Shown here: positions 53,114 to 60,226 of the stretch, in pieces
Numbering within the stretch: the stretch's first letter is position 1
How the letters are laid out: each line of letters begins with the position of its first letter
From: a virus
Strand: one strand, 5' to 3'
Length of the DNA: 60,230 nucleotides
Virus record (IMG/VR): IMGVR_UViG_3300046683_000059
Location: 1 to 60,230 of that record
Notes under the pieces: model-generated
Database searches by the model: none
The model's input: the letters and a program-made list of their open reading frames with translations, nothing else
Told to the model about the DNA's origin: nothing
Translations under genes and position numbers: made by a program

Positions 53114-53272
53114 CTAAATTTTACCCAATATAAGTAATATAATAAGAATTACAACAAGTAAACCTAAACCACCACTAGGAAAATACCCCCAGTTTGCACT
53201 ATGCGGCCAAGTAGGTAACGCGCCAATAAGTATCAATATTAAAAGAATTAAAAGAATCGTACCTAGTGACAT
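53114..53272 (-). CDS. DUF3309-family small membrane protein (52 aa)
   Basis: MSLGTILLILLILILIGALP, then TWPHSANWGYFPSGG, is the DUF3309 signature: a first span, the P-T-W-P-H-S and WGY-x-PSGG turn, and a second span (LGLLVVILIILLILG). AGGAGAG precedes the ATG (53272). DUF3309 is known from proteobacteria and has no assigned function. Here it lies in a late-gene group of small membrane proteins without another holin candidate of two spans, so a lysis or membrane role is plausible. Confidence 0.8.
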   Translation of the reverse strand: MSLGTILLILLILILIGALPTWPHSANWGYFPSGGLGLLVVILIILLILGKI

Positions 53273-53281
53273 AATGCTCTC

Positions 53282-53533
53282 CTACTTCATCATTACAAAC
53301 TTAACTATCGCAGCAATAATAGCCGCTACAACACCCACAAGAGCCGCAACCTTAAATAAAACTTGCCACTTAACTTTGGCTGTTGCAATTGCTGTAACGA
53401 CTATTATCTTTAAGTCTGCAAAATCCTTCGCTAAACTATCTTGCTTAGTTTCAATGCGCTGTTCGACACGGCCAAGACTCTCTTCTAAGATTTTGGTCCT
53501 AGCTTGCAAGTCAGCTATGTCTCTATCGGGCAT
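53282..53533 (-). CDS. Tail-anchored coiled-coil membrane protein (83 aa)
   Basis: Residues 1-45 form a coiled coil (DLQARTKILEESLGRVEQRI), residues about 58-79 a hydrophobic anchor (VLFKVAALVGVVAAIIAAIV). Small N-in, C-anchored phage proteins of this design include holins and related lysis proteins. It precedes the DUF3309 gene by nine bases. Role is inferred only from architecture and position. Confidence 0.6.
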   Translation of the reverse strand: MPDRDIADLQARTKILEESLGRVEQRIETKQDSLAKDFADLKIIVVTAIATAKVKWQVLFKVAALVGVVAAIIAAIVKFVMMK

Positions 53534-54114
53534 TATTTAACAGCTTTCTTTACCGGACCACTCTCTGTAGGAGTAGCAGTAGGAGTATAAATACCCTGCC
53601 GTACATCACTGATTAAAGACTCAAATGCTAATTCCTTAGCATCCGCTGGACCCTTTTCCGAACTAGTCTGTCCAAGGAAACTACTATCCCCTTCATTGAA
53701 ATTAGCTGCAAAAGCTAATCCCGGTAATGCCTGCGCACGACCCGCTACATAGCCCCACACAACCGGAAGCAAACGACGACCACCAAAGAACACACCTGCC
53801 GAAACGCAAGATAACTGGATACTGCGCTTCTGTTCATCAGTAAGTTCTTTCTGATAATCACGCATTGTCGCAGCCCATGCACAATGATTAACAGTATCCT
53901 TAGCCCAATTAAGAGCAATCTTCTGCTGGTCCTTGGTATCCCAGTTATAAGACCCTGCAAATGCAATAACACTAGCAACACCCAATGACTGTACTAAACC
54001 TCCCGGTCCATTCGGTGCGCTCGCATACCCTACCGGATACGCCGGGTCTTGCGGTAAATCCGATACATCTTCGAGTTTCGGTAAACGCATACGTAAAGCT
54101 TCTACATGTTCCAT
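53533..54114 (-). CDS. Hypothetical late protein, Ala/Gly-rich (193 aa)
   Basis: The first gene after promoter 54178-54206. It has moderately hydrophobic stretches (LGVASVIAFAGSYNWD, LLPVVWGYVAGRAQALPGLA) and a disordered Pro/Thr/Lys tail. No endolysin motif is visible, although it heads the group of small membrane proteins. Function unknown. Confidence 0.55.
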   Translation of the reverse strand: MEHVEALRMRLPKLEDVSDLPQDPAYPVGYASAPNGPGGLVQSLGVASVIAFAGSYNWDTKDQQKIALNWAKDTVNHCAWAATMRDYQKELTDEQKRSIQLSCVSAGVFFGGRRLLPVVWGYVAGRAQALPGLAFAANFNEGDSSFLGQTSSEKGPADAKELAFESLISDVRQGIYTPTATPTESGPVKKAVK

Positions 54115-54177
54115 GACATTAGTTCCTTTATATTAAAAGTGGGGGAAACGGCACAGGGACGCCCGCGCCGGGGGACG

Positions 54178-54206
54178 CTTGTAACACAACAGAAAGGGGT
54201 TGTCAA
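54178..54206 (-). promoter_or_regulatory. sigma70-type leftward promoter
   Basis: Minus strand: GCTTGACA (-35 TTGACA at 54201-54206), 17-base spacer, TACAAG (-10 at 54178-54183). It lies in the 160-base gap before the gene at 54114, just after a terminator-like hairpin. The GC-rich leader (54145-54178) can fold. Confidence 0.7.
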
Positions 54207-54223
54207 GCAGAATTTATCAAATC

Positions 54224-54258
54224 GGTTCAGAGAGTTACAAACTAGTTGTCTCCGAACC
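54224..54258 (-). terminator. Terminator-like hairpin
   Basis: GGTTCGGAGA and TCTCTGAACC (minus strand) pair over 10 positions with one wobble around a 15-base loop, followed by a weak T-rich stretch. It lies between the GNAT gene and the promoter at 54178-54206, so it probably separates two late units. Confidence 0.55.
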
Positions 54259-54275
54259 CCTGCGATCTATCCCGG

Positions 54276-54707
54276 TTAAGCCTGATCCGGTAGCAGTCGA
54301 TCCCCAGTTGGACGACTCCAAACAATCGCATTAATACCGGCACCATAGAAGGATGGACGTGTACCAATCCTATTAAAGCCAAAGCGTTCTAACATTGCGA
54401 TAGGCGCTATAGCATTCTCTGGTGTTTCGGCATTCATTTCCAATATTCCTTTATTTTTTACAAAACTATACCAAGCTTGATATAATAATAATGCTGCTTT
54501 TGCACTTACCGCACATATAGTTCTTCCATGCCCTTTATCCCATACAGCATAACCAATAATTTCATTTTCTCTCTCTACTACTACACACTCTTGTCCAGCA
54601 CGTATTGCATAAACAAAACTAATCCACGGCCAAGGACTAGCTTGATGTAGCTTTTCCAGAACTACTATCTGATCCAAGTCTTTCTCTTCCATCTGCCGAA
54701 TCTGCAT
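54276..54707 (-). CDS. GNAT-like N-acetyltransferase (143 aa)
   Basis: AAGGAGG precedes ATG 54707. IRQMEEKDLDQIVVLEK (residues 3-19), ECVVVERENEIIGYAVWD (about 40-57) and LEMNAETPENAIAPIAMLERFGF (split: LEMNAETPEN and MLERFGFNRIG, about 90-113) follow the RimI-type GNAT fold with its N-x2-A...F-Y/E-x2-GF end. The acetyl-CoA loop Q/R-x2-G-x-G/A is poorly kept (AVSAKAAL), so activity is uncertain. It follows the terminase; the target is unknown. Confidence 0.65.
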   Translation of the reverse strand: MQIRQMEEKDLDQIVVLEKLHQASPWPWISFVYAIRAGQECVVVERENEIIGYAVWDKGHGRTICAVSAKAALLLYQAWYSFVKNKGILEMNAETPENAIAPIAMLERFGFNRIGTRPSFYGAGINAIVWSRPTGDRLLPDQA

Positions 54708-54837
54708 GTTCCTCCTTACATTTCTCTAGATGTTTAGCTATTTTACTTCTCGCATGTTTCATGTCTATTCCACGAAAAGTCAATCGCTTCATACAGTAAG
54801 GACAAGTCACTCTTTCCCAAGCTAATTTTATGCCCAT
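54637..54837 (-). CDS. Zinc-finger protein (66 aa)
   Basis: CPYCMKRLTFRG (residues 12-23) plus KHLEKC with a histidine (about 36-41) gives a C-x2-C...H-x3-C zinc finger. It overlaps the terminase end by 10 bases and the GNAT gene by 71 bases; its Ser/Gly-rich tail is coded in the overlap. The ribosome site is weak, so expression by coupling is likely. It may help terminase or bind DNA. Confidence 0.55.
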   Translation of the reverse strand: MGIKLAWERVTCPYCMKRLTFRGIDMKHARSKIAKHLEKCKEEHADSADGRERLGSDSSSGKATSS

Positions 54838-56315
54838 AAGAATTTTTTCTTTGGTGCCTCATCATTGCCCATGCCATTCAACATTCTACCTGCTCGTTGA
54901 ACGCCACTACCCTTTCTTACAAACAACGCTACATACTGTTCCGCATCTTGTCCATGACTATATCTATTCTTCTCTGCCTTCTCTTTATATCTAGTCGCAC
55001 CTGCCATTGTGTTACTCATCTTTTCATAGACATACCCGCCCGCACATCCCTCAATCATATACTGACAGTGCGGGGATATTAAAAAACCATCATTACGGTT
55101 TAAAAAGAAGTCAACTGCCTCTTTGCGAGGAGCAAAATTATTTGTCGGCGCTAGTTGTAACTTAAGATGAAAGTCTGCGAGAACGTCAAACGCAGTTCTC
55201 TTATCTAAACCAGACCTACCCCGCGCCGCCGGATCACCTACGCAAACATAGGTATAGCCAGAATATTTTTGATTTAATAAAGGCATTACATACTCCATGC
55301 AGAAAGACTCTAAATCCTCATCTGCTGGAGCTAGTTCATCTATTATTCTTAGTCCCCCTCTTCTAGATAACTGATTAATTATACATGCTGGATTAAGACC
55401 AAAATCCCACCCTAGTATAAGCGGTAATCCTCTTTCTCCTCTTAATATCTCCTTCGCTACATGCCGATTTTGGCTAAACTGTGGATATATAGGTTTGCCA
55501 AATAACTGTACACCATACTCATTTGCCAGCATTACCCTAATATAAGACTCAGAATTACCCTGAATCTGGTTTTTATAGTAGTTTGGAGGCAGATTTTTAA
55601 GGTTTTCAGCATCTGGATTCGGTACCCACGTACTAGTTTTATTGTCCCAAAACACCGCCGCAGGGTACTCAAATAGCTTAAAATCGTCTAGTTTTTCCTC
55701 TCCTTCAAACAACATATACAGCCAATGACCCACTTTTGGCCTATTTGTGTCTGCTATAATACCAGACCAAGTAGCTCCACCCTCTTTTATAGCTGGATAT
55801 CGGGGTATACGACCACGTAGAAAGTCAATTATTGCCTTTGGAACCTCTCTTACCTCGTTTATCCATGCTCCAGTAAGCTCCAAAGACAATAATTTCTTAA
55901 TATCATCCTCAGTTTCCAGTGCTAAAAAGATAAACTCTATGTCTGCTATGGTCCCATCATTTAATCTTTGTCTAAAATTCGCTCTAATCGGTACATCAAA
56001 GACTACTGGACATATATTATTCGGTACCCATTCTTGGAAAGTCTTAATAGTTGTCGATTTTAACTCTGGATAAGTGTTACGTATGATAGCCCAACGTGAT
56101 TTCCTTACCCCTTGGAACGGTGCTTGCTCAAAGCCACGCATTAAAAGCTCCATAACGCATCCAGCAGACTTGCCACATCCTACTGGACCCATTAAGAACC
56201 GGTAAAGCGTATCATCATTATGAAATAAACGGGCAGTAGGCTCTGCATCATACGTCAATAAGCCTGTCCTGCCCGTTGGTTTTAGCTCTATATTACGCGG
56301 ATGAGCTGCACTCAT
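54828..56315 (-). CDS. Terminase large subunit (495 aa)
   Basis: Walker A GPVGCGKSAG (about residues 43-52), and a Walker B-like acidic site in GAWINEVREV (about 145-154). The nuclease domain has LGWDFGLNP (about 295-303), VCVGDPAARGRSG and YSHGQDAEQYVAL near the end. This ATPase-nuclease pumps DNA into the prohead and cuts it. The start overlaps the stop of the small basic gene (TAATG). Size and order (small subunit upstream) are normal. Confidence 0.92.
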   Translation of the reverse strand: MSAAHPRNIELKPTGRTGLLTYDAEPTARLFHNDDTLYRFLMGPVGCGKSAGCVMELLMRGFEQAPFQGVRKSRWAIIRNTYPELKSTTIKTFQEWVPNNICPVVFDVPIRANFRQRLNDGTIADIEFIFLALETEDDIKKLLSLELTGAWINEVREVPKAIIDFLRGRIPRYPAIKEGGATWSGIIADTNRPKVGHWLYMLFEGEEKLDDFKLFEYPAAVFWDNKTSTWVPNPDAENLKNLPPNYYKNQIQGNSESYIRVMLANEYGVQLFGKPIYPQFSQNRHVAKEILRGERGLPLILGWDFGLNPACIINQLSRRGGLRIIDELAPADEDLESFCMEYVMPLLNQKYSGYTYVCVGDPAARGRSGLDKRTAFDVLADFHLKLQLAPTNNFAPRKEAVDFFLNRNDGFLISPHCQYMIEGCAGGYVYEKMSNTMAGATRYKEKAEKNRYSHGQDAEQYVALFVRKGSGVQRAGRMLNGMGNDEAPKKKFLWA

Positions 56316-56425
56316 TACATACGCCCCGTTGGGGGTCCACCGGGATTAGGCGTAAAACCACGCTTTCTACTTTTACTCTTCTCAAACTTCTCTTTTACTG
56401 TCTTACCTTTAGATTTCTTTTTCAC
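56315..56425 (-). CDS. Tiny basic protein before the terminase (36 aa)
   Basis: GTG 56425 has GAGAGGAA upstream on the minus strand. KKKSKGKTVKEKFEKSKSRK is followed by a Pro/Gly end (TPNPGGPPTGRM). It is coupled to the terminase by TAATG. Probably disordered and nucleic-acid binding. Support is the ribosome site and exact overlap. Confidence 0.5.
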   Translation of the reverse strand: MKKKSKGKTVKEKFEKSKSRKRGFTPNPGGPPTGRM

Positions 56426-56479
56426 GTCTTAATTCCTCTCTTTCGCTCTGCTCTCTCCTGCGCAGGAGTGTCTTTAGGA

Positions 56480-57196
56480 TTATCCTTGCGGTTCTTGTTC
56501 TGGCTCGAAAAGGGGGGTTTCTTGGGCTTTTGCTTCTTCATAATTCATATCCTCTTTCGGTATGGTTAAGTCAATCGCGTTTAACCCCGATCCCAAATAG
56601 TTCGTAAAGTCAAATGATACCGGTGGATTGGGATCACCTTTATGTTCTATTACACTTGCTTTTTCTCTAACCAATTTCTCTTTCTGTTCTGGCAACAGTC
56701 CTACATTGAAATTATACGTAACCGTTGCCCCCGCTGCTATCCCCGACACGTCCACCTTCTGACCCCATCTCTTCTGTCCAAAACCCTTTGCCATTATCCG
56801 TTTATGGTTAGCTATTTTCTCTGCTTTATCTAACTGTTTATCTGATGGTACAAATACTTCTTCTAACTTATCCCTTGCTTCAAACATTAAGTTATCCGCT
56901 TCATGGTTTAACGCCCACTCCCATTCTGCTTTCCTCTCTGCGTCATTGTCTATCCATCGCATTAAAATATGCTGAGATATCTGTAACGCTGTCGCTATTT
57001 GTTTAGGAGAGAACTGATTTAATAATAGGTCTGTTATTATCTCCATCCCTATTGCTTCAAGATACTGTAAAGGGTGAGTATGCTTAGAATAAAAGGCATC
57101 ATAAGACCGGGGGTCAAAATGCTTAAACGGTGCCTTGTACTGTATTTTATCTAATAACTGTAACGGAGTTTCCTTTTCTTTGACTAAAGCGTTCAT
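56480..57196 (-). CDS. Terminase small subunit (238 aa)
   Basis: Residues about 50-85 contain a helix-turn-helix (SPKQIATALQISQHILMRWI) as in terminase small subunits that recognise the packaging site. ADNLMFEARDKLEEVFV and a KRIMAKGFGQKRWGQKVDVS segment follow, like small-subunit oligomerisation and C-terminal parts. It is immediately upstream of the large subunit, with one tiny gene between. Confidence 0.7.
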   Translation of the reverse strand: MNALVKEKETPLQLLDKIQYKAPFKHFDPRSYDAFYSKHTHPLQYLEAIGMEIITDLLLNQFSPKQIATALQISQHILMRWIDNDAERKAEWEWALNHEADNLMFEARDKLEEVFVPSDKQLDKAEKIANHKRIMAKGFGQKRWGQKVDVSGIAAGATVTYNFNVGLLPEQKEKLVREKASVIEHKGDPNPPVSFDFTNYLGSGLNAIDLTIPKEDMNYEEAKAQETPLFEPEQEPQG

Positions 57197-57519
57197 AACT
57201 CACCCGCATCCTCTGTTTCTTCTAAGGCTTCAAGAACAGTGATACGCTTTAATAAGGCATCATGTACAACTGCCGGTGTTAGACTTCTCCCTATTGATCC
57301 CCTAGCAGCCCAAAAAGACGTACCTATTGTACCGTCCATGTTCCAGACGACCAAAGCATAACCCGCTGCATGACCCTGTGACAAAAGTTCATTCTTAGCA
57401 TGTTGTAAATGCCTAGTAATCTCCTCATGCGTTTTATCTGGTAGACTAGTCAAATCTACCAGTTTCGGCTTCGGTAACGGTTTGTTTTTGACTATCTTTA
57501 TCTCTCTCTTTTTGCTCAT
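57193..57519 (-). CDS. Hypothetical phage protein (108 aa)
   Basis: AGGAGA precedes ATG 57519, and the end overlaps the terminase small subunit by 4 bases. Basic N-terminus (KKREIKIVKNKPLPKPK), then an alpha/beta part with YALVVWNMDGTIGTSFWAAR. Proteins with this WNMDG-type segment are seen in other phages; function unknown. It overlaps the upstream gene by 74 bases. Confidence 0.6.
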   Translation of the reverse strand: MSKKREIKIVKNKPLPKPKLVDLTSLPDKTHEEITRHLQHAKNELLSQGHAAGYALVVWNMDGTIGTSFWAARGSIGRSLTPAVVHDALLKRITVLEALEETEDAGEL

Positions 57520-57781
57520 CTAATTTCTCCTGAAACCTTGCTCTGTAATGCTCTATGTGTAAATCTTCCAGCCACTTGCTAAACTCTCCCGGCTTGCGAA
57601 CTTCAAACTCTATGACTCTTGACAAAGCTCTTTTGATTTTAGGTGCATAAAGATTAAATTGCGGTATAGTGTTTGGTAAGAGCCTAGTATTTTTCGTTAC
57701 AGGTTTAATTAACCTATTTTCTTTCTTTAACCTTTTATACATTGCCCGCTTCGCTTTCCTTCTTGAAGATGATCTACTCAT
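57446..57781 (-). CDS. Basic hypothetical protein (111 aa)
   Basis: A very basic N-terminus (SRSSSRRKAKRAMYKRLKKE) and a charged coiled C-terminal half. The 3' part overlaps the start of the next gene by 74 bases, and that gene's ribosome site lies inside this one. Likely nucleic-acid binding. No family recognised. Confidence 0.55.
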   Translation of the reverse strand: MSRSSSRRKAKRAMYKRLKKENRLIKPVTKNTRLLPNTIPQFNLYAPKIKRALSRVIEFEVRKPGEFSKWLEDLHIEHYRARFQEKLDEQKERDKDSQKQTVTEAETGRFD

Positions 57782-57790
57782 AATAATTCC

Positions 57791-57967
57791 TTACCATTTC
57801 CCTTTAGGACATACCTGATCTTTTAGCCAAGTCTTGCCTTCCACCACGCATAGGCATACCGAACATAACGAAAGAACCGCAGGAAAAGCCCTTCTGTAAA
57901 ACGGACAAGTCTTACAGATTTTAAGCCTCTTTTCCCGTTCATCATCCATTGCAAATCTAAAACGCAT
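57791..57967 (-). CDS. Zn-ribbon protein, DUF6171-like (58 aa)
   Basis: ATG 57967. KICKTCPFYRR (about residues 16-26), CSVCLC (35-40) and a closing CPKGKW (53-58) form a zinc-ribbon layout like small DUF6171-type phage proteins (C-x2-C...C-x2-C-x-C...CPxGxW). It sits in the group preceding the terminase. No specific role known. Confidence 0.65.
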   Translation of the reverse strand: MRFRFAMDDEREKRLKICKTCPFYRRAFPAVLSLCSVCLCVVEGKTWLKDQVCPKGKW

Positions 57968-57970
57968 CTT

Positions 57971-58378
57971 TTAATTCCCAAGTGCTGGCGGTGGCTGTGT
58001 GTCTTGTCCAGCTAAAGGAGGATCAGTTACCGCTTCTTTAGGTGCATGTCCTTTTATTAACTCTTCCGGTCCTATTGAACTTCTCACTCTACCTAATACC
58101 TCTTCTGTCTTTGCCGCCTGTCCTAACTGATACGGCATCCACATAGCATAACCACCTTTCTCTGGTTTAGGTTTACCAGACTCTAACTGCCAAAGAGGCG
58201 CTTTAGAAATATACCTTGTTTGACCAGAAGCACTTATTACGAAAAGACTTACTTCTTCTGGACTGTGAACTGCGATTATATCTGCCTTTAATGGATCATT
58301 ATTATGCTGTTCTAAATTATCTACGTTCTTTGGTATATACCACACTACTCTTCCAACAGTTGGTTTAATAAAGCTCAT
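57971..58378 (-). CDS. First late gene, hypothetical protein (135 aa)
   Basis: Start at ATG 58378, because the promoter -10 at 58410-58415 excludes a longer frame, and AGGAG is well placed. A beta-rich N-terminal domain (TVGRVVWYIPKNVDN, DIIAVHSPEEVSLFVI) with a Pro-rich tail. Related small phage proteins occur near terminase genes, with unknown function. Confidence 0.65.
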   Translation of the reverse strand: MSFIKPTVGRVVWYIPKNVDNLEQHNNDPLKADIIAVHSPEEVSLFVISASGQTRYISKAPLWQLESGKPKPEKGGYAMWMPYQLGQAAKTEEVLGRVRSSIGPEELIKGHAPKEAVTDPPLAGQDTQPPPALGN

Positions 58379-58409
58379 TTCGTTTCTCCTGTGGCGGCGG
58401 GAATCCCCG

Positions 58410-58438
58410 CGTATAGCATAGGCCGGGAGGGAAGTCAA
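58410..58438 (-). promoter_or_regulatory. Main leftward (late) sigma70-type promoter
   Basis: Minus strand GCTTGACT (-35 TTGACT at 58433-58438), 17-base spacer, TATACG (-10 at 58410-58415). Transcription would start near 58403 and enter the first late gene at 58378. Confidence 0.75.
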
Positions 58439-58629
58439 GCAAAATTTTTTCGGCTGTGTGAAAGAATCGGGAAGAATAGTTAATAGGGATTACCGGGTTT
58501 GTTTTACTGAGAAGCGAAAATTATTTTTTAGGACTCTTAGACATACCGGGAAAGATAAGATAAACGCAATTATTAGATTTTTAAATTATTATTTTTTGGT
58601 ACGACTTAAACCAATTGTGCGAGTTATAG

Positions 58630-58648
58630 AGGGTCCCTATGGGACCCT
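58630..58648. repeat. Perfect 8-base inverted repeat
   Basis: AGGGTCCC and GGGACCCT with a TAT loop. Seven As follow on the plus strand, so neither strand has the U-run needed for a terminator. A repeated TAGGGTCG-like half-site follows at 58656-58664. Confidence 0.6.
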
Positions 58649-58687
58649 AAAAAAATAGGGTCGTCCGTGGTCCGCGTCAGGGGTCTA

Positions 58688-58813
58688 GTATACAATGTCA
58701 CAATACCGGTTTGTATACATATGCACAACACCGCATCCTGAACTACTGCACTTGTATACAATGTTGCGTGATGCCTGGACGATTACCGGACATTGTGCCG
58801 GGTGTTGCATTTA
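58688..58813. repeat. Cluster of GTATAC and ACAATGT repeats
   Basis: GTATAC occurs at 58688-58693, 58713-58718 and 58754-58759, the last within the 10-base palindrome TTGTATACAA. ACAATGT occurs at 58692-58698 and 58758-58764, and its inverse ACATTGT at 58790-58796. Related GTATAC sites lie at 38-43 and 251-262 in the early genes. These may be protein-binding iterons or operators. Confidence 0.5.
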
Positions 58814-58840
58814 GATTGAATAAGGAGTAAACTCGAAACC

Positions 58841-58869
58841 GTAGGGCAAAAGCGAAAGGCTAGCCCTAC
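58841..58869 (+). other. Leader hairpin upstream of the DUF932 gene
   Basis: GTAGGGC (58841-58847) pairs with GCCCTAC (58863-58869); inside, AGC/GCT closes a GAAA-type loop. It lies in the probable 5' leader of the first rightward gene and could affect mRNA stability or translation. Confidence 0.5.
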
Positions 58870-58915
58870 TCCCGCTTCACCGGTAAGCCCACTCAATATC
58901 TAAGGAGGGTCAAGG

Positions 58916-58966
58916 GTGAAGCATTGTCTAAACTATCGGAGACTTTCAAATGGCACACGAACTTGA
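58916..58966 (+). CDS. Possible 16-residue leader peptide (uORF)
   Basis: A strong AAGGAGG (58902-58908) sits seven bases before GTG 58916, and the frame stops at 58964-58966, 14 bases into the DUF932 gene in another frame. The ribosome site is better than that of DUF932 itself, so translation may be coupled. Support is only this layout. Confidence 0.35.
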   Translation: MKHCLNYRRLSNGTRT

Positions 58967-59990
58967 TTTTTCGAAGGGTTTCGCAGCAGTTGCGGCAATC
59001 GGTGGCGCAGAGTCCATGTGGCACAAGCTTGGTAATGCGATCCTGCCGACTGATACGCCGGAACAGATACAGGAGAAAGCGGGCGCAGCCTTCAATGTCA
59101 ACATTGCGCCGGTAGAGTTTCAGCGGGAGATTGTGGGGCTTGATGGTAAGCCACTCAAGGTTTCGACTACCGCAGAAAACCGCTTTGTGCTGTATCGCAG
59201 CGATACCGGCGCAGTTATGAATACCGTGACCGAACGGTATAAGCCGGTTCAGCCTACAACGATTTTCCAATTCTTTAAGCAACTTTGCAGTAAGTACGGT
59301 TACCAGATTGAAACTGCTGGCGTGTTGTTTAACGGCGGTCGATACTGGTGTACGGCTAACACCGGTTGCGTGTTGGAATTGCCGGGTAAGGACAAAATGC
59401 ACCAATTTGTTACGGTCGCAACGTCCTGCGATGGAAGCATGAGTACCGAAGGATTCACCGGTGAATTGCGACCGGTCTGCAATAACACGCTGCAATCGGC
59501 ACGGCATAGCAATGTGCTAAGTGTCAAGAACCGGCACTCTACTGTTGTAGACTGGGATAAGATTTGCATTAGGCTTGAACTGGTAAGCGATGCATGGAAT
59601 CAGTTTAGCGAAAATGCAAAGCGAATGGCGAAGCAAAAGGTCAGCGAAGAACAGGTAATCAAGATGTTGCTAAACGCTTACTACGGTTTAGATTCAGATG
59701 AAAAAATCGCTGAACACTTCGCAAAGGAAAATGAAAAGAAAAATAAGGAAAGGGAAAGCCGGACTGTTCAAGTGTTACAGCGGCTTGGCGCAGCACTGAA
59801 GAATGCGCCCGGTTCTGATCTGGCAAGCGCACGCGGAACATTGTGGGGCGCGATTAATGCCGTGACTTACGATATCGACCATGCGGGAACCGGTCGCACT
59901 GAAGAGGCTAAGTTTATCTCCTCACAGTGGGGCAAAGGTGCCGACGTGAAACAGCGCATGTGGGATGCTGCGGTGGCACTGGCAGCGTAA
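58950..59990 (+). CDS. DUF932 phage/plasmid-like protein (346 aa)
   Basis: ATG 58950 has CGGAGA 9 bases upstream. The opening (AAIGGAESMWHKLGNAI), the central NTVTERYKPVQPTTIFQFF and HSTVVDW near residues 189-195 are characteristic of the DUF932 family found on phages and plasmids beside replication or anti-restriction genes. Biochemical role is not established. GC-rich, host-like codon use and its own strong terminator (59998-60024) suggest high early expression. Confidence 0.8.
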   Translation: MAHELDFSKGFAAVAAIGGAESMWHKLGNAILPTDTPEQIQEKAGAAFNVNIAPVEFQREIVGLDGKPLKVSTTAENRFVLYRSDTGAVMNTVTERYKPVQPTTIFQFFKQLCSKYGYQIETAGVLFNGGRYWCTANTGCVLELPGKDKMHQFVTVATSCDGSMSTEGFTGELRPVCNNTLQSARHSNVLSVKNRHSTVVDWDKICIRLELVSDAWNQFSENAKRMAKQKVSEEQVIKMLLNAYYGLDSDEKIAEHFAKENEKKNKERESRTVQVLQRLGAALKNAPGSDLASARGTLWGAINAVTYDIDHAGTGRTEEAKFISSQWGKGADVKQRMWDAAVALAA

Positions 59991-59997
59991 CTAAACC

Positions 59998-60024
59998 GGG
60001 GGGCTGGCAACAGCCCCCCTTTTT
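59998..60024 (+). terminator. Strong intrinsic terminator
   Basis: GGGGGGCTG (59998-60006), a GCAA tetraloop and CAGCCCCCC (60011-60019) form a perfect 9-pair hairpin followed by TTTTT. It ends the DUF932 transcript. Confidence 0.9.
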
Positions 60025-60052
60025 CTTATACCTAATTGGAGAATAAAACAAA

Positions 60053-60226
60053 ATGAATGCAGAACAAGCAAAGAAAGCAATTAAAACCGCATTAGGCGGA
60101 ATTGGATTTGTGGATAATCCAGAAGAGTTGGAAGAGGTAATTAAATTTATCGACCAACAGGAAAAGGAATTAAACCGCGCACACCGGGACGCTCAAGACA
60201 ATGAAGACCGCGCACGCTGTTGGTGA
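60053..60226 (+). CDS. Small helical hypothetical protein (57 aa)
   Basis: GGAGAA (60038-60043) precedes ATG 60053; the stop is at 60224-60226, four bases before the window end. A charged helical protein (EELEEVIKFIDQQEKELNRA), likely coiled coil. If the genome is circular or permuted, it is followed by the small genes at 82 onward. Function unknown. Confidence 0.65.
   Translation: MNAEQAKKAIKTALGGIGFVDNPEELEEVIKFIDQQEKELNRAHRDAQDNEDRARCW

Larger units (their letters stand above)
58439..58949. promoter_or_regulatory. Divergent intergenic control/possible origin region
   Basis: About 510 bases without a convincing gene between the leftward and rightward operons. It contains the leftward promoter at its edge, an AT-rich block (58440-58620), a perfect palindrome (58630-58648), a GTATAC/ACAATGT repeat cluster (58688-58813) and a leader hairpin (58841-58869). 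AT-rich DNA next to iteron-like repeats suits an origin or a repressor-operator region; neither is proven. No clear rightward sigma70 promoter was found. Confidence 0.5.

Noticed and set aside
58458-58658. 66-residue plus-strand open frame in the divergent region
   Set aside because: GTG start without a ribosome site, runs through the AGGGTCCC palindrome, and the composition looks like random AT-rich DNA.
58630-58664. Palindrome followed by As as a terminator
   Set aside because: The A-run is 3' of the stem on the plus strand and neither strand has a U-run after the hairpin.
58893-59507. Minus-strand 204-residue frame opposite DUF932
   Set aside because: Antisense to a well-supported family gene; no ribosome site.
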